Assembly (NCBI GenBank): GCA_002717625.1
Contig: PBEF01000002.1
Span: 127,338-191,337, forward strand
Direction: 5' to 3'
Length of the DNA: 64,000 bases
DNA from: Fidelibacterota bacterium
GTDB lineage: Bacteria > Fidelibacterota > Marinisomatia > SCGC-AAA003-L08 > D37C17
Position numbers and translations under genes: made by a program. The notes under the pieces are model-generated. The model ran no database searches and was not told the origin of the DNA. It saw nothing but the letters and a program-made list of their open reading frames with translations. Position 1 is the first letter of the stretch, and every line of letters starts with the position of its first letter. Positions 27,716 to 38,168 of the stretch are shown here, in pieces.

Positions 27716-28765
27716 ATGTACATGCAAAAACATGTAAAAAGATATATTTTAGGACTATTATCTATCGTTTTCCTATGCATTTTATCATATAGTAGCTTAC
27801 TAACATTACCTGTATCCTGTAAAGATGAAAACCGTATTTTAAATATTCCTAGACATTCTACTGCTGATTCTGTAGCAAAAGTATTAGATGAAAAGGGATG
27901 TATAAACACTTTTATGTTTAAGTTAGCTATTTATACAACATTTAATCAATCGCGCATTAAACCAGGCTTATATAACATAGATGACTCAAGTACTCTGGGT
28001 GAATTAATTAAATTAATTACCTCTTCATCTATGAATACTAAAAAAATAACTATTATTGAAGGCTGGAATATTTATGATATTGCAGATAACTTGAGTAGAC
28101 AACTAAATATTAATAAGGATAAATTTATCAATCTTTGTTTAGATCAAGAATATATCCAATCTTTAAATATTCCATTTAATATTCAAAGTTTAGAAGGTTT
28201 TTTATTTCCTGATACCTATACATTTTTAAGTAATTATACTGAAAATGATATTATAGAAACATTTATACAACATTTTATGAATATATATGATTCTCATATT
28301 AAGACAAAGCTTTCTAGTAGTCATTTAGAATTTATTGATGTATTAATATTGTCTTCTATTATACAGGGTGAAGCAATGTTAACTGAAGAAATGTCTACAA
28401 TTTCATCTGTTTATCATAACAGATTAAATAGGAGAATGAAATTAGAAGCAGATCCTACTATTCTATATTACATGACTCCTGAAGATTTATTGTTGTTTAA
28501 AGATAAACCTGGAAGTTCAGAATCTTCTAAAGTATTTAATAAATATAAAAGAATAGATAGTAGGCATAATACGTATTATCACCAGGGTTTGCCTGCTACT
28601 CCAATTAACAATCCTGGGTTAAAAGCTATTTATGCAGCTTTATTCCCTGAGAATACAGATAAAAAATATTTGTATTTTGTTGCAGATGGTACTGGAGGTC
28701 ATATTTTTTCTAAAACTTTACGTGAACATAATAGAGCAATAAGGAAAATAAGACGTGGATATTAA
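27716..28765 (+). CDS. mltG: Endolytic murein transglycosylase MltG (YceG-like)
   Basis: LEGFLFPDTYTF, SSIIQGEAMLTEEMSTISSVYHNRLNRRMKLEADPTI, GLPATPINNPGLKAI. Confidence 0.95.
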   Translation: MYMQKHVKRYILGLLSIVFLCILSYSSLLTLPVSCKDENRILNIPRHSTADSVAKVLDEKGCINTFMFKLAIYTTFNQSRIKPGLYNIDDSSTLGELIKLITSSSMNTKKITIIEGWNIYDIADNLSRQLNINKDKFINLCLDQEYIQSLNIPFNIQSLEGFLFPDTYTFLSNYTENDIIETFIQHFMNIYDSHIKTKLSSSHLEFIDVLILSSIIQGEAMLTEEMSTISSVYHNRLNRRMKLEADPTILYYMTPEDLLLFKDKPGSSESSKVFNKYKRIDSRHNTYYHQGLPATPINNPGLKAIYAALFPENTDKKYLYFVADGTGGHIFSKTLREHNRAIRKIRRGY

Positions 28766-30890
28766 ATCATTAAATAGCAAGCAACAAGAAGCTGTTTTAG
28801 ATGTTGGTGGCCCTATGCTTGTTTTTGCAGGAGCAGGAAGTGGTAAAACAAGGGTTTTAACTTATAAGATAGCACATTTAATAGAATCATCAGGTTTACC
28901 TCCAGAACATATCCTTGCTGTTACGTTTACCAATAAAGCAGCTCAAGAGATGAAGATGCGTATACATGAGTTAGTAGATAGCAATCTTAAAGGTATAACA
29001 ATAGGTACATTTCATTCTATAGGAGCTATGATATTAAGGAGACAGATAAGCAAGATTGGCTGGACTAGTGATTTTACAATATATGATCAAACCGATGCTA
29101 AAGCTTTGGTTAAGTCAATTATAAAAGATTTAAACTTAGATTTGAAAATGTATGATCCAAAATCTACTTTAATTAAAATTAGTTCTAGTAAAAATAGTAT
29201 GCAGTCCCCTAAAGAATTTTTATCTCTTGCTTCAAATGTTCATGAAGAAAAAATTGGCCAAATATATGCTCAATATGAAAAACAATTAAAGCAAAACAAC
29301 TCTGTTGATTTTGATGATTTACTAGTTAAACCTCTTGTAATATTTGATAAATATCCTGAAATATTAGAGTTTTATAGAGAAAAGTTTCAATATGTTCTAG
29401 TTGATGAATATCAGGATACAAATAAACCCCAGTTTACATTTATTTATCAATTGACAAAAATCAAGCAGGATATATTTGTTGTAGGTGATGATGACCAATC
29501 TATTTATGGATGGAGAGGAGCAGATATAACAAATATATTAAATTTTAAAAATTCTTATATGAATGCAAAAATTGTAAAACTCGAGCAAAATTATCGTTCA
29601 ACAAAAAATATATTAGAGGCTGCATGGTCTGTAGTGTCAAAGAATACAAATAGAGCTGATAAGAAGTTATGGACAGATAATGATTTTGGTGATAAGATTG
29701 ATTTAATTCAAGCGTATAATGAAAAAGATGAGGCGCATAGAATTATTGAACATATTTCAAATATTAAACGAAAGAATGATGTTGAATATAGTAAGTTTTT
29801 AATCCTTTATCGTACTAATGCTCAAAGTAGAATAATCGAAGATACATTAATTAAAAACGGTATTCTTTATACCATAATAGGTGGGGTGAAGTTTTACGAT
29901 AGGAAAGAGGTGAAAGATTTACTGGCTTATATGAGATTTATTGTTAACCCTAATGATCAAATTAGCTTTGATAGAATCATTAATTTCCCAGCAAGAGGAA
30001 TTGGCAAAACTACAGTTAATAAGATATATGATAATACAGATTCAAATAACATTCTTTTATCATTAGATAATTTAAAAAATATAAAGATTGGTAAAAAGCA
30101 GCTGTTAGCAATTGAAAATTTTTCTATATTGATTAAATCTTATAGCGAACGTTCTAAGAAAGACTCTCCATTAATTCTAATTAAAGATTTACTATCTGAG
30201 CTAAAGCTTAAAGAGTATTATTTAAATCAAGGCACTCAAGAATCTTTAGATAGATGGGCCAATATAGAAGAATGTATATCTGGAATATCTGACTATGAAA
30301 ATAATACAAGTAATCCTACATTGGGTGGTTATTTAGAAGAAGTCTCATTGTTTACTGATATAGACTCATGGAATGATGATAGTGATAAGGTTACAATGAT
30401 GACCATACATTCCTCAAAAGGCTTAGAATTTGATTATGTATATATTGCAGGCTTAGAAGATGGACTTTTCCCTATTGTTAGGCTTTTTGAAGATGAAGAT
30501 GTAGAGGAAGAGAGACGTCTTTTTTATGTTGCTTTAACAAGAGCTCAGATTGCAGCGGTTTTAAGTTATGCAAATTCAAGAAGAAAATTTGGAGGAGAAC
30601 CTATTCCTACAAGTCAATCAAGGTTTATAAGAGAAATACCTGAAAATTTAATTAATAGTAGTACCTCTATCAAAAAATCGTTATCTTTTAACAAACAAAG
30701 ATTGGACTCAAATATCATTTCAGATTGTCCTATTAAGGTTGGTCAGATTGTTATGCATAAAATATTTGGGAAAGGAAAAGTTGTAGAAACTGAAGGTTCA
30801 GCTGGAAATACCAAAATAACAATAATGTTTTTTAATAATACAAGAAAGAAATTAATTTATAAATATGCAAATCTTAAAATAATGGAATAA
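28755..30890 (+). CDS. pcrA: UvrD/PcrA-type ATP-dependent DNA helicase (GTG start)
   Basis: FAGAGSGKTRVLTYKIAHL, VDEYQDTN, DDDQSIYGWRGAD, TIHSSKGLEFDYV, ERRLFYVALTRA. Confidence 0.96.
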   Translation: MDIKSLNSKQQEAVLDVGGPMLVFAGAGSGKTRVLTYKIAHLIESSGLPPEHILAVTFTNKAAQEMKMRIHELVDSNLKGITIGTFHSIGAMILRRQISKIGWTSDFTIYDQTDAKALVKSIIKDLNLDLKMYDPKSTLIKISSSKNSMQSPKEFLSLASNVHEEKIGQIYAQYEKQLKQNNSVDFDDLLVKPLVIFDKYPEILEFYREKFQYVLVDEYQDTNKPQFTFIYQLTKIKQDIFVVGDDDQSIYGWRGADITNILNFKNSYMNAKIVKLEQNYRSTKNILEAAWSVVSKNTNRADKKLWTDNDFGDKIDLIQAYNEKDEAHRIIEHISNIKRKNDVEYSKFLILYRTNAQSRIIEDTLIKNGILYTIIGGVKFYDRKEVKDLLAYMRFIVNPNDQISFDRIINFPARGIGKTTVNKIYDNTDSNNILLSLDNLKNIKIGKKQLLAIENFSILIKSYSERSKKDSPLILIKDLLSELKLKEYYLNQGTQESLDRWANIEECISGISDYENNTSNPTLGGYLEEVSLFTDIDSWNDDSDKVTMMTIHSSKGLEFDYVYIAGLEDGLFPIVRLFEDEDVEEERRLFYVALTRAQIAAVLSYANSRRKFGGEPIPTSQSRFIREIPENLINSSTSIKKSLSFNKQRLDSNIISDCPIKVGQIVMHKIFGKGKVVETEGSAGNTKITIMFFNNTRKKLIYKYANLKIME

Positions 30891-30892
30891 TT

Positions 30893-31321
30893 ATGGGTAT
30901 TAAAAAAGAAATAGTTGATCGATTCAAAAATGTCTTAAAAAAGGAAAATTTAAAGTTTACAAATCAAAGATTCCTTGTTTTTTCTGCACTTCTTACAAAT
31001 GAAGGTCATTTTGATTGTGATGATCTTATTCGTATAATTAATAAAAAAGATGGTAATGTATCACGTGCAACTGCATATAGAACTTTAGATTTATTAGTTA
31101 AATATGATTTTGCACGTAAAATGGTTTTAGATGATGGTATTGCAAAATATGAAAATAAAATATTATCAAAACATCATGATCATATGATAGATATAGAGAC
31201 TGATGAAATTATTGAATTCGTTAATGATGAAATTGAAAGAATCCAAGAAGAAATTGCAAAGTCACATGGATATAAAATAGTTAAACATGTACATCAACTT
31301 TTTGTAAAAAAAATTAAATAG
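30893..31321 (+). CDS. Fur-family transcriptional regulator
   Basis: FTNQRFLVFSALL...SRATAYRTLDLLVK..., SKHHDHMIDIETDEIIEF. Confidence 0.88.
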   Translation: MGIKKEIVDRFKNVLKKENLKFTNQRFLVFSALLTNEGHFDCDDLIRIINKKDGNVSRATAYRTLDLLVKYDFARKMVLDDGIAKYENKILSKHHDHMIDIETDEIIEFVNDEIERIQEEIAKSHGYKIVKHVHQLFVKKIK

Positions 31322-31327
31322 TTAATT

Positions 31328-32152
31328 GTGGAATTAGCTAATATTAAATCCTTTAAGCTTGGCTCTAGCATAAAAGGCTTTTTTTTATGCTACCAAAAAC
31401 ATTTAAAAACAACAAGGCTGGGAGATCCTTTTATAGATGTTATTCTAAAGGATAATACGGGCTCAATAAGAGGTAAAGTTTGGAGGCATGTAGAATACTT
31501 TTCTTCTAAATTTGAAAAAGGTGATGTTGTAGCAGTTAAAGGTAGTATTATAAAATTTAATAATACTAATGAAGTTAGTTTATCATTTGTTAATAATGTA
31601 TCAGATGATTTTTATTCTGAATATGGTTATAGCTCTGATATTATTATTGGTTCAATAGATAAGTCTGTTAAAGTTCTATATACTTATATTTTAAAAACTA
31701 TTAACTCATTACCTTCTAATCATAAAAAAAATTTAATTTATTTATATGATGTTTATGAGAATAAAATAAAAGTTTCTCCACTTGAAAAAAAAGAATACTA
31801 TTTAAAGGGAGGCTATTTACTTTTCATTTACAATCTACTTGTTCATTTTAGCAATATTATAAAAAATTATAATAAGCTGGATGCTGATAGAGTTAGATTA
31901 TGTATTTTGCTTACATATATTGGGTATATTGATTTTTTTGATGAAAATTTAGTATTTTCTATTTCTGATAAAGGCAAAATATTAGATTATAAAATTTTAG
32001 GAATTAATTTATTAAATAAAATTAGTTCAAATAAAATTAGTGAAGAAGATAAGCTCTTTTATCAGCAATGCATTATGATGGATAGGGATACGCAGGACAT
32101 AAATATAAAATTTGTAAGATATCTGATTGAATTAGATAGTATAGCTAGATAG
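31328..32152 (+). CDS. OB-fold protein resembling YhaM 3'-5' exoribonuclease, with degenerate HD-like region
   Basis: OB-like FIDVILKDNTGSIRGKVWRHVEYFSSKFEKGDVVAVKGSI; C-terminal region aligns by position to the YhaM HD domain but lacks HD residues. Confidence 0.55.
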   Translation: MELANIKSFKLGSSIKGFFLCYQKHLKTTRLGDPFIDVILKDNTGSIRGKVWRHVEYFSSKFEKGDVVAVKGSIIKFNNTNEVSLSFVNNVSDDFYSEYGYSSDIIIGSIDKSVKVLYTYILKTINSLPSNHKKNLIYLYDVYENKIKVSPLEKKEYYLKGGYLLFIYNLLVHFSNIIKNYNKLDADRVRLCILLTYIGYIDFFDENLVFSISDKGKILDYKILGINLLNKISSNKISEEDKLFYQQCIMMDRDTQDINIKFVRYLIELDSIAR

Positions 32153-32219
32153 TTTTAATTAAGTATTTCAACTAATATTCTTTAATAATTAAATTATATT
32201 TTAAATAGAAGGGATAAAA

Positions 32220-32717
32220 ATGACATATTTATTTTGTATTGTTTTAATTTTAGTCGGTGTTTTATTTAGGATGGTTCCTCATGCCCCAAATTTCACTCCT
32301 ATGTTAGCCATTGCATTGATGTCTGGGCTATATTTTAGAAATAAGTTTAGTATTTTATTACCAATTGGAATTATGCTTATATCAGATTTATTTATTGGGT
32401 CACATGCAATTCTTCCTTGGATATATTTTTCTTTTTTAATTATTTATTTTTTGGGACGTATGATTAAAAATAACTCGCTTAGTATATTTTTGAGTTCTAT
32501 TTGTAGTTCTATTTTATTTTTTATCATTTCTAACTTTGGAGTTTGGATGAATGGAGGTTATTCATATTCTATCCAAGGTATTGTTACTTGTTATATGATG
32601 GCTATACCTTTTTTAAAGAACACTCTGATCTCGACAGTTTTATTTAGCGGATTATTTTACGCTATTCATCAATTTTCTCATTCTTTATCCTTTAAATATA
32701 AAGAAAGTCAAACATAG
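32220..32717 (+). CDS. DUF6580-like membrane protein
   Basis: FRMVPHAPNFTPMLAIALMSGLYF, NFGVWMNGGYS, multiple TM segments. Confidence 0.7.
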   Translation: MTYLFCIVLILVGVLFRMVPHAPNFTPMLAIALMSGLYFRNKFSILLPIGIMLISDLFIGSHAILPWIYFSFLIIYFLGRMIKNNSLSIFLSSICSSILFFIISNFGVWMNGGYSYSIQGIVTCYMMAIPFLKNTLISTVLFSGLFYAIHQFSHSLSFKYKESQT

Positions 32718-32720
32718 TAT

Positions 32721-34316
32721 TTGGTTATTTTTATATATATAGTTGCTTTATTATTTTCATTTTCTTATCCACAATCTGAAATTGATATCAACCATTTACA
32801 GCTATTGGATTATGATTCTATCCACCTCAATTTAGAATCTAGAAGAGCAACTGTTTTTTTAATAGATAAATTTTATCCTAATATTACTAATGATATTAAT
32901 TATTTAAATTTTAAGATAGATGGTTCTATGATGTATCCTTTGTATAATTCAATTCCCAGAGAAGTATTTTTATCTTCATCTGACACAACTACTATGAGCC
33001 AAATATCATTTTTACAAGATCATAGTGAATATTTTTATGATACTAGCATTGCTTTAAAGTCTTATTTAAGAAATAATGTTAATTTACTTACACAAATTGA
33101 ATCTAAATCACGTAAAAGGTATGGCTATGATGAGGTTAATAGTGGCAGTGCTAGCAAAGGAGTTAATTATGATCAAAAAGCGTTATTCTCAATTTATAAA
33201 AATAATGCAAACTCTTCTATAGATGCTGGGTACATGTATCATTATGAGACGATTCCTACTTATGTTAGTGCCTTAGATTATCCAAATTCACCTTTTTTTA
33301 GAGCAGTTGAATCTTATAGCTTTAAGCTATATTATAGATATTTATTAGATAAATTGAATTTCTCAAATAATTTCAATAGTCAGACTTCAGATTATTTACG
33401 ACCATTAAATTTTGAAAATATTGAAAGCGTTGAATATTTAAGTCAAATATATTGGAATCAAATGAGCATTGACTACTTTATAAAAAATAATTATACTCTT
33501 AATTTCCAATCAGATTATAAATTTATAAAATCTGATGTTCCAGATGATTTATTTAATCTTAATAATCAATATTGCAAAAACTCTTTAGGTGTTACTTTTA
33601 TTCATAATAAACATCAATTTAGTTTTGGAATTGATTCTTTTAAGAATTCAATAGAATACTATTATAACTATTTGCTTGAATTTAATAAAGTTAATTTTTT
33701 TATATCATTTGATAATAATGCTTATATGAATATGCAATACGTTGATTCTGATAAGTATTTAATGGATAAAAGTATAACAATAAATAAATCTACAGGTGTT
33801 GTTTTTGATAATCAAATTATATCGAGTAGTTTTGTATTGGGTTCTTATCATGTTAGAGATTATGAATACTTCTATTATAAATTAAATGCTAATATAGATT
33901 ATAAATGGATTTCATTTGATATGTCCTATAATGCTTATGAATCTGATAAGCTATTCATAAATCATTATTTAGATATTGTATTTAAAATTAGCCCTGAAAT
34001 TAATCAAAAAAGGTATAGACCGTATGCATTGATTAAGCTTAGCGATATATCTATTAATGATAATTATAATATTAATCATAGTCATTTGAATATTTATAGT
34101 CAGGCTACTGTATTAGATGAGCAAGATTTTTCATCTATTAACATTGTAGATTTTGAAATAGGTGTGCTTTTTAAGTACTTTAAGATAGGCTTTATTTATG
34201 AAAATTATTACAACAAGCCCTTTGTTTATGGTTATGATAACGATAATGCACAATATTTTTTGATTCGTAATCAAAGTGATTATTTGATAGAGATAACATG
34301 GATATTTAAGGATTAA
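32721..34316 (+). CDS. Hypothetical secreted/outer membrane beta-rich protein
   Basis: Signal-like N-terminus; alternating aromatic beta-strand pattern to C-terminus (YLIEITWIFKD); TTG start. Confidence 0.5.
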   Translation: MVIFIYIVALLFSFSYPQSEIDINHLQLLDYDSIHLNLESRRATVFLIDKFYPNITNDINYLNFKIDGSMMYPLYNSIPREVFLSSSDTTTMSQISFLQDHSEYFYDTSIALKSYLRNNVNLLTQIESKSRKRYGYDEVNSGSASKGVNYDQKALFSIYKNNANSSIDAGYMYHYETIPTYVSALDYPNSPFFRAVESYSFKLYYRYLLDKLNFSNNFNSQTSDYLRPLNFENIESVEYLSQIYWNQMSIDYFIKNNYTLNFQSDYKFIKSDVPDDLFNLNNQYCKNSLGVTFIHNKHQFSFGIDSFKNSIEYYYNYLLEFNKVNFFISFDNNAYMNMQYVDSDKYLMDKSITINKSTGVVFDNQIISSSFVLGSYHVRDYEYFYYKLNANIDYKWISFDMSYNAYESDKLFINHYLDIVFKISPEINQKRYRPYALIKLSDISINDNYNINHSHLNIYSQATVLDEQDFSSINIVDFEIGVLFKYFKIGFIYENYYNKPFVYGYDNDNAQYFLIRNQSDYLIEITWIFKD

Positions 34317-34321
34317 ACATT

Positions 34322-34831
34322 ATGAAAAAGATTACTATTATTTCAGGTACGCTGAATAATAATTATAAATTATCAGAAGAGATTAGAGATATTTTAATTG
34401 ATTTAGGAACTCATCCTTCTTTGTTATCGCTGGAGAATTATATGTTCCCATTGTATACTGATAAAGTTTTTAAAGAAAAAAAAGATGAATACAGGGAAAC
34501 TGTTTTATCTTTAATTAATGAAATGCAAGAATCAAAAGGACTTATTTTTTGCGCTCCTGAATACAATGGATCTATTCCTCCAATTGTTTCTAATGCAATA
34601 TCATGGATATCTGTTTCTGGAGAAGATTGGAGAGGTTCATTTATTGATAAGATTGCTTTAATTGGAACGCATAGTGGGGGTGGTGGAGATAAATTTTTCA
34701 GATCAATGAAAATACAATTAGAGCATCTTGGTTCTGTTGTTATGCCAAGACCTATTACTGTTAATAATTCTTCTCCTCTAAAAAAAGATTCAGCTGAAAA
34801 AATATTAAAACAATTCATAAACCTAATATAA
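34322..34831 (+). CDS. NADPH-dependent FMN reductase family protein
   Basis: IISGTLNNNYKLSEEI; GLIFCAPEYNGSIPPIVSNAISWIS; ALIGTHSGGGG. Confidence 0.88.
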   Translation: MKKITIISGTLNNNYKLSEEIRDILIDLGTHPSLLSLENYMFPLYTDKVFKEKKDEYRETVLSLINEMQESKGLIFCAPEYNGSIPPIVSNAISWISVSGEDWRGSFIDKIALIGTHSGGGGDKFFRSMKIQLEHLGSVVMPRPITVNNSSPLKKDSAEKILKQFINLI

Positions 34832-34890
34832 AATTTTAATAAATTAACTAAGTATTTTTACGGTTAATTTTAATAAAAGGAGTAAGATAT

Positions 34891-35220
34891 ATGTCTAGTA
34901 ATACGAAAGAATTTAGCGAAGACTCTTTTAAAGCGGATGTACTTGATTCAGGCAAGCCTGTTCTTGTAGATTTTTGGGCAGAATGGTGTGGTCCATGTAA
35001 GATGTTAACCCCAACTATAAATGAAATAGCTGATGACTTTCAAGGGAAGGCTGTGATAGGGAAGTTAAATGTTGATAATCATCCTGCTATTGCATCGAAT
35101 TATGGCATACGTAGTATTCCAAGTTTATTGTTTTTTAAAGATGGAAAAGTACAAAATCAAATCATGGGTGCTGTTTCAAAATCTGATATTGAACAAGCGC
35201 TTAATGATATAATCGATTAA
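34891..35220 (+). CDS. trxA: Thioredoxin
   Basis: VDFWAEWCGPCKMLTP; IRSIPSLLFFKDG. Confidence 0.97.
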   Translation: MSSNTKEFSEDSFKADVLDSGKPVLVDFWAEWCGPCKMLTPTINEIADDFQGKAVIGKLNVDNHPAIASNYGIRSIPSLLFFKDGKVQNQIMGAVSKSDIEQALNDIID

Positions 35221-35221
35221 A

Positions 35222-36148
35222 ATGGTACATAAAGTAATTATTATTGGTACAGGTCCTGCAGGTTTAACGGCTGCATTATATGCTGGTAGAGCAAATATGT
35301 CTCCTGTTATTTTTGAAGGTCCTCAACCAGGAGGACAGTTAACAATAACTACCGATGTAGAGAATTATCCAGGTTTTCCTGAAGGAATTATGGGACCTGA
35401 ATTAATGGATTTGTTTAGAAAACAAGCTCAAAGATTTGGAGCTGATACTATTAGTTTAATGGTTGATAAAGTTGATTTTTCATCTCGTCCTTTTAAGATT
35501 TGGGCGGGTGATAATGAATATAAAACTGATACAGTTATTATTTCTACAGGAGCATCAGCTAAATTATTAGGTTTAGAGTCAGAAAAAAGATTGATGGGCT
35601 ATGGTGTTTCTGCATGCGCAACATGTGATGCTTTTTTCTTTAAAGATAAAAAAGTGTTTGTTGTTGGAGGAGGTGACTCTGCAATGGAAGAAGCTGTTTT
35701 TTTAACTAAGTTTGCATCTTCAGTTACAATAGTGCATAGAAGAAATGAATTTAGAGCATCTAAGATTATGCAAGATAGAGCATTGTCTAATGATAAAATA
35801 GATGTTTTATGGAATTCTGAAGTTATAGATTTAATAGGAGATGAATCTAAGGGTGGGCTTGAGTCCGTTATTATAAGAGATGTAAAAACAAAACAGGATA
35901 AAGAACATCAGGTAGATGGTTTGTTTTTAGGTATTGGTCATTCTCCAAATTCAAAGTTATTTAAAGATTATTTAGATTTGGATGAAAAAGGTTATATCAT
36001 CACTGAACCAGGTACATCTAAAACTTCATTAGAGGGTGTTTTTGCTTCAGGAGATATACAGGATCAAAAATATATGCAGGCTATAACAGCAGCCGGTAGT
36101 GGTTGTATGGCTGCAATTGATGCTGAACATTATCTTGAATCAATATAA
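35222..36148 (+). CDS. trxB: Thioredoxin reductase
   Basis: GTGPAGLTAALYAGRA, ACATCDAFFF redox motif, GGGDSAMEEA, FASGDIQD. Confidence 0.97.
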   Translation: MVHKVIIIGTGPAGLTAALYAGRANMSPVIFEGPQPGGQLTITTDVENYPGFPEGIMGPELMDLFRKQAQRFGADTISLMVDKVDFSSRPFKIWAGDNEYKTDTVIISTGASAKLLGLESEKRLMGYGVSACATCDAFFFKDKKVFVVGGGDSAMEEAVFLTKFASSVTIVHRRNEFRASKIMQDRALSNDKIDVLWNSEVIDLIGDESKGGLESVIIRDVKTKQDKEHQVDGLFLGIGHSPNSKLFKDYLDLDEKGYIITEPGTSKTSLEGVFASGDIQDQKYMQAITAAGSGCMAAIDAEHYLESI

Positions 36149-36185
36149 TAATAAGTTACTTTATTATTAATAAAAAGGTAACAAA

Positions 36186-36878
36186 ATGAATATCGTTATA
36201 GTAAGTAATGGCCCAGGCCTTAAGGATGTTGTTGATAAATTTGGACATTCATCTGAATGGATTCCTTCTGCAATTAATGATTCCACAATTAATTATAAAA
36301 TTTTAAAAGCTTATGAAGGTGAAACATGTAATGTTAAAGATTATGATGCTTTTATTATAACAGGTAGCAAATATTCTGTTTATGATAATTTTGAGTGGAT
36401 TTCTAATCTTAAAATATTCATAGACTCTATTATATCTAAAAATAAGCCAATATTAGGTATTTGTTTTGGACATCAAATTTTAGCAGAATGTTTAGGTGGA
36501 AAAGTTGAAAAGAATAAGCTAGGCTGGGAATTGGGTTCTTATAAAATCAATTTAACTGATAATGGATTAATACATCCTTTGTTTAAAGGTGTTAAAGATG
36601 GTGATATTGTTTATGAAAGTCATCAAGATGTTGTTTCTTTAATTCCTGATAATGCTATTGAATTGGCTTATACAGAAAAAGCTAATCAATCGTTTGCTTT
36701 TAATGATAATGTATTTGGAGTTCAATTTCATCCTGAATTTAGCTATGATGTTACTAGAGAGCTGATGGATATAAGAGTTTTAAAAGGTATATCTATAGAT
36801 TCAGATAAGCTGGAAGAGTCATTAAATAGTAAAAATATTTTAGTTAATTTCATAAATATTGTTAGGAGTAAAATGTAA
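36186..36878 (+). CDS. Class I glutamine amidotransferase (GMP synthase-like)
   Basis: ILGICFGHQILAECLGGKV nucleophile elbow; GVQFHPEFS. Confidence 0.9.
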   Translation: MNIVIVSNGPGLKDVVDKFGHSSEWIPSAINDSTINYKILKAYEGETCNVKDYDAFIITGSKYSVYDNFEWISNLKIFIDSIISKNKPILGICFGHQILAECLGGKVEKNKLGWELGSYKINLTDNGLIHPLFKGVKDGDIVYESHQDVVSLIPDNAIELAYTEKANQSFAFNDNVFGVQFHPEFSYDVTRELMDIRVLKGISIDSDKLEESLNSKNILVNFINIVRSKM

Positions 36879-37552
36879 TGAAAAAACCCATTTTTGAAAT
36901 AAGAAATTTAACTTATACAAATAAAGAATTTAATGTTTTAAATATTAAGAAATTTGAAGTACATAGGTCTGCTTGTTATTTATTTAATGGCAATATGGCT
37001 TCTGGGAAAACACTGCTGTTGGATATATTGTCCAAAACAAATTCTTCTTATAAAGGGGAAGTGTTATATGAAGGGGATATGCTTAAGAAAACAAGCTCTT
37101 TTAAATATAATAAAGAAATAAAGTATGTCAGGCAAAACTTTAAAGCTCCTTATTTTCAGACGGTAGAAAAATATTTAAAATCGATTGTTTCATCTAATAG
37201 TAGTTTGAATTCTGAAAAGGCTATTTCTGAAATAGTTAAGGTAATGGATTTTAAATATATATTTAATTCTAAAATGAGAAATTTGACTCCAGGTCAGTTA
37301 AGATGGGTAAATTTAGCTGCAAATATTGCTGCTTTTCCTAAAGTTTTATTTATTGATGAGTTAGAGTTGCATCTTAATATGGTTAAAATAAAAAATTTAT
37401 GTAAGGTTCTATATAGAAAAGTAAATTTTGAAGGTGTTACTATTATAGCTACAACCCAAAATAAAGAGTTCTTTAATAATCTTACCTCTGTAGCCATTAA
37501 TATTAATCATGGAAGAATTACGAGTGTGCGTTCTAAGTCTCATAGAAAATAG
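36878..37552 (+). CDS. Atypical ABC-type ATP-binding protein
   Basis: Walker A GNMASGKT, signature LTPGQLRWVNLA, Walker B VLFIDELELHL. Confidence 0.8.
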   Translation: MKKPIFEIRNLTYTNKEFNVLNIKKFEVHRSACYLFNGNMASGKTLLLDILSKTNSSYKGEVLYEGDMLKKTSSFKYNKEIKYVRQNFKAPYFQTVEKYLKSIVSSNSSLNSEKAISEIVKVMDFKYIFNSKMRNLTPGQLRWVNLAANIAAFPKVLFIDELELHLNMVKIKNLCKVLYRKVNFEGVTIIATTQNKEFFNNLTSVAININHGRITSVRSKSHRK

Positions 37553-37553
37553 A

Positions 37554-38168
37554 TTATTTTTGAGCATATAAAATAAGAGTTCCTTCCCAGTTTTCTTTTC
37601 TACCATATTGGTATTTTTTTATACTAGAAAATGGATATTTTGATAATTTTTCATACCATTCTTTGATTGATAATGTATTGGTTTTTAGATTGTATTCTTT
37701 ATCCCAATTTAATGTTGAGGTATTTTCTTTATAATGATCTACTCCAATGATAAGGCTACCTTTTTTATTTATAGCAGTATTATATAACTTATCTATAAAA
37801 TTATCTATATTTTTTAGATAGTATAATGTTTCCATGCTAAATACGATATCAAATTTTTTCTCAAAATTGAAACTTTCTATATCTGATTGAATAAAATCTC
37901 CAGTTTTATATCTAGTAGCTTTATTTATCATATGTTTAGCTCCATCAATGCCTAATGCATAATAGCAATTTTTGTTTTCTAATATTTTTCTTATTACCCA
38001 TCCATTACCACATCCTATATCTATAAAGGAAAAAGAAGATTCTAAAGCAGGAGTTTCATCTTTAAGTATCTTAAACATTTGATCTACTGATGAAGCATGT
38101 CCTCTTTCCATAGATTTATCTTTATTTTCTTTTGCCCAATTATTAAATGTCTCTATATTTATATTCAT
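37554..38168 (-). CDS. Class I SAM-dependent methyltransferase
   Basis: FIDIGCGNGWVIRKIL; FDIVFSMETLYYLKN. Confidence 0.88.
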   Translation of the reverse strand: MNINIETFNNWAKENKDKSMERGHASSVDQMFKILKDETPALESSFSFIDIGCGNGWVIRKILENKNCYYALGIDGAKHMINKATRYKTGDFIQSDIESFNFEKKFDIVFSMETLYYLKNIDNFIDKLYNTAINKKGSLIIGVDHYKENTSTLNWDKEYNLKTNTLSIKEWYEKLSKYPFSSIKKYQYGRKENWEGTLILYAQK

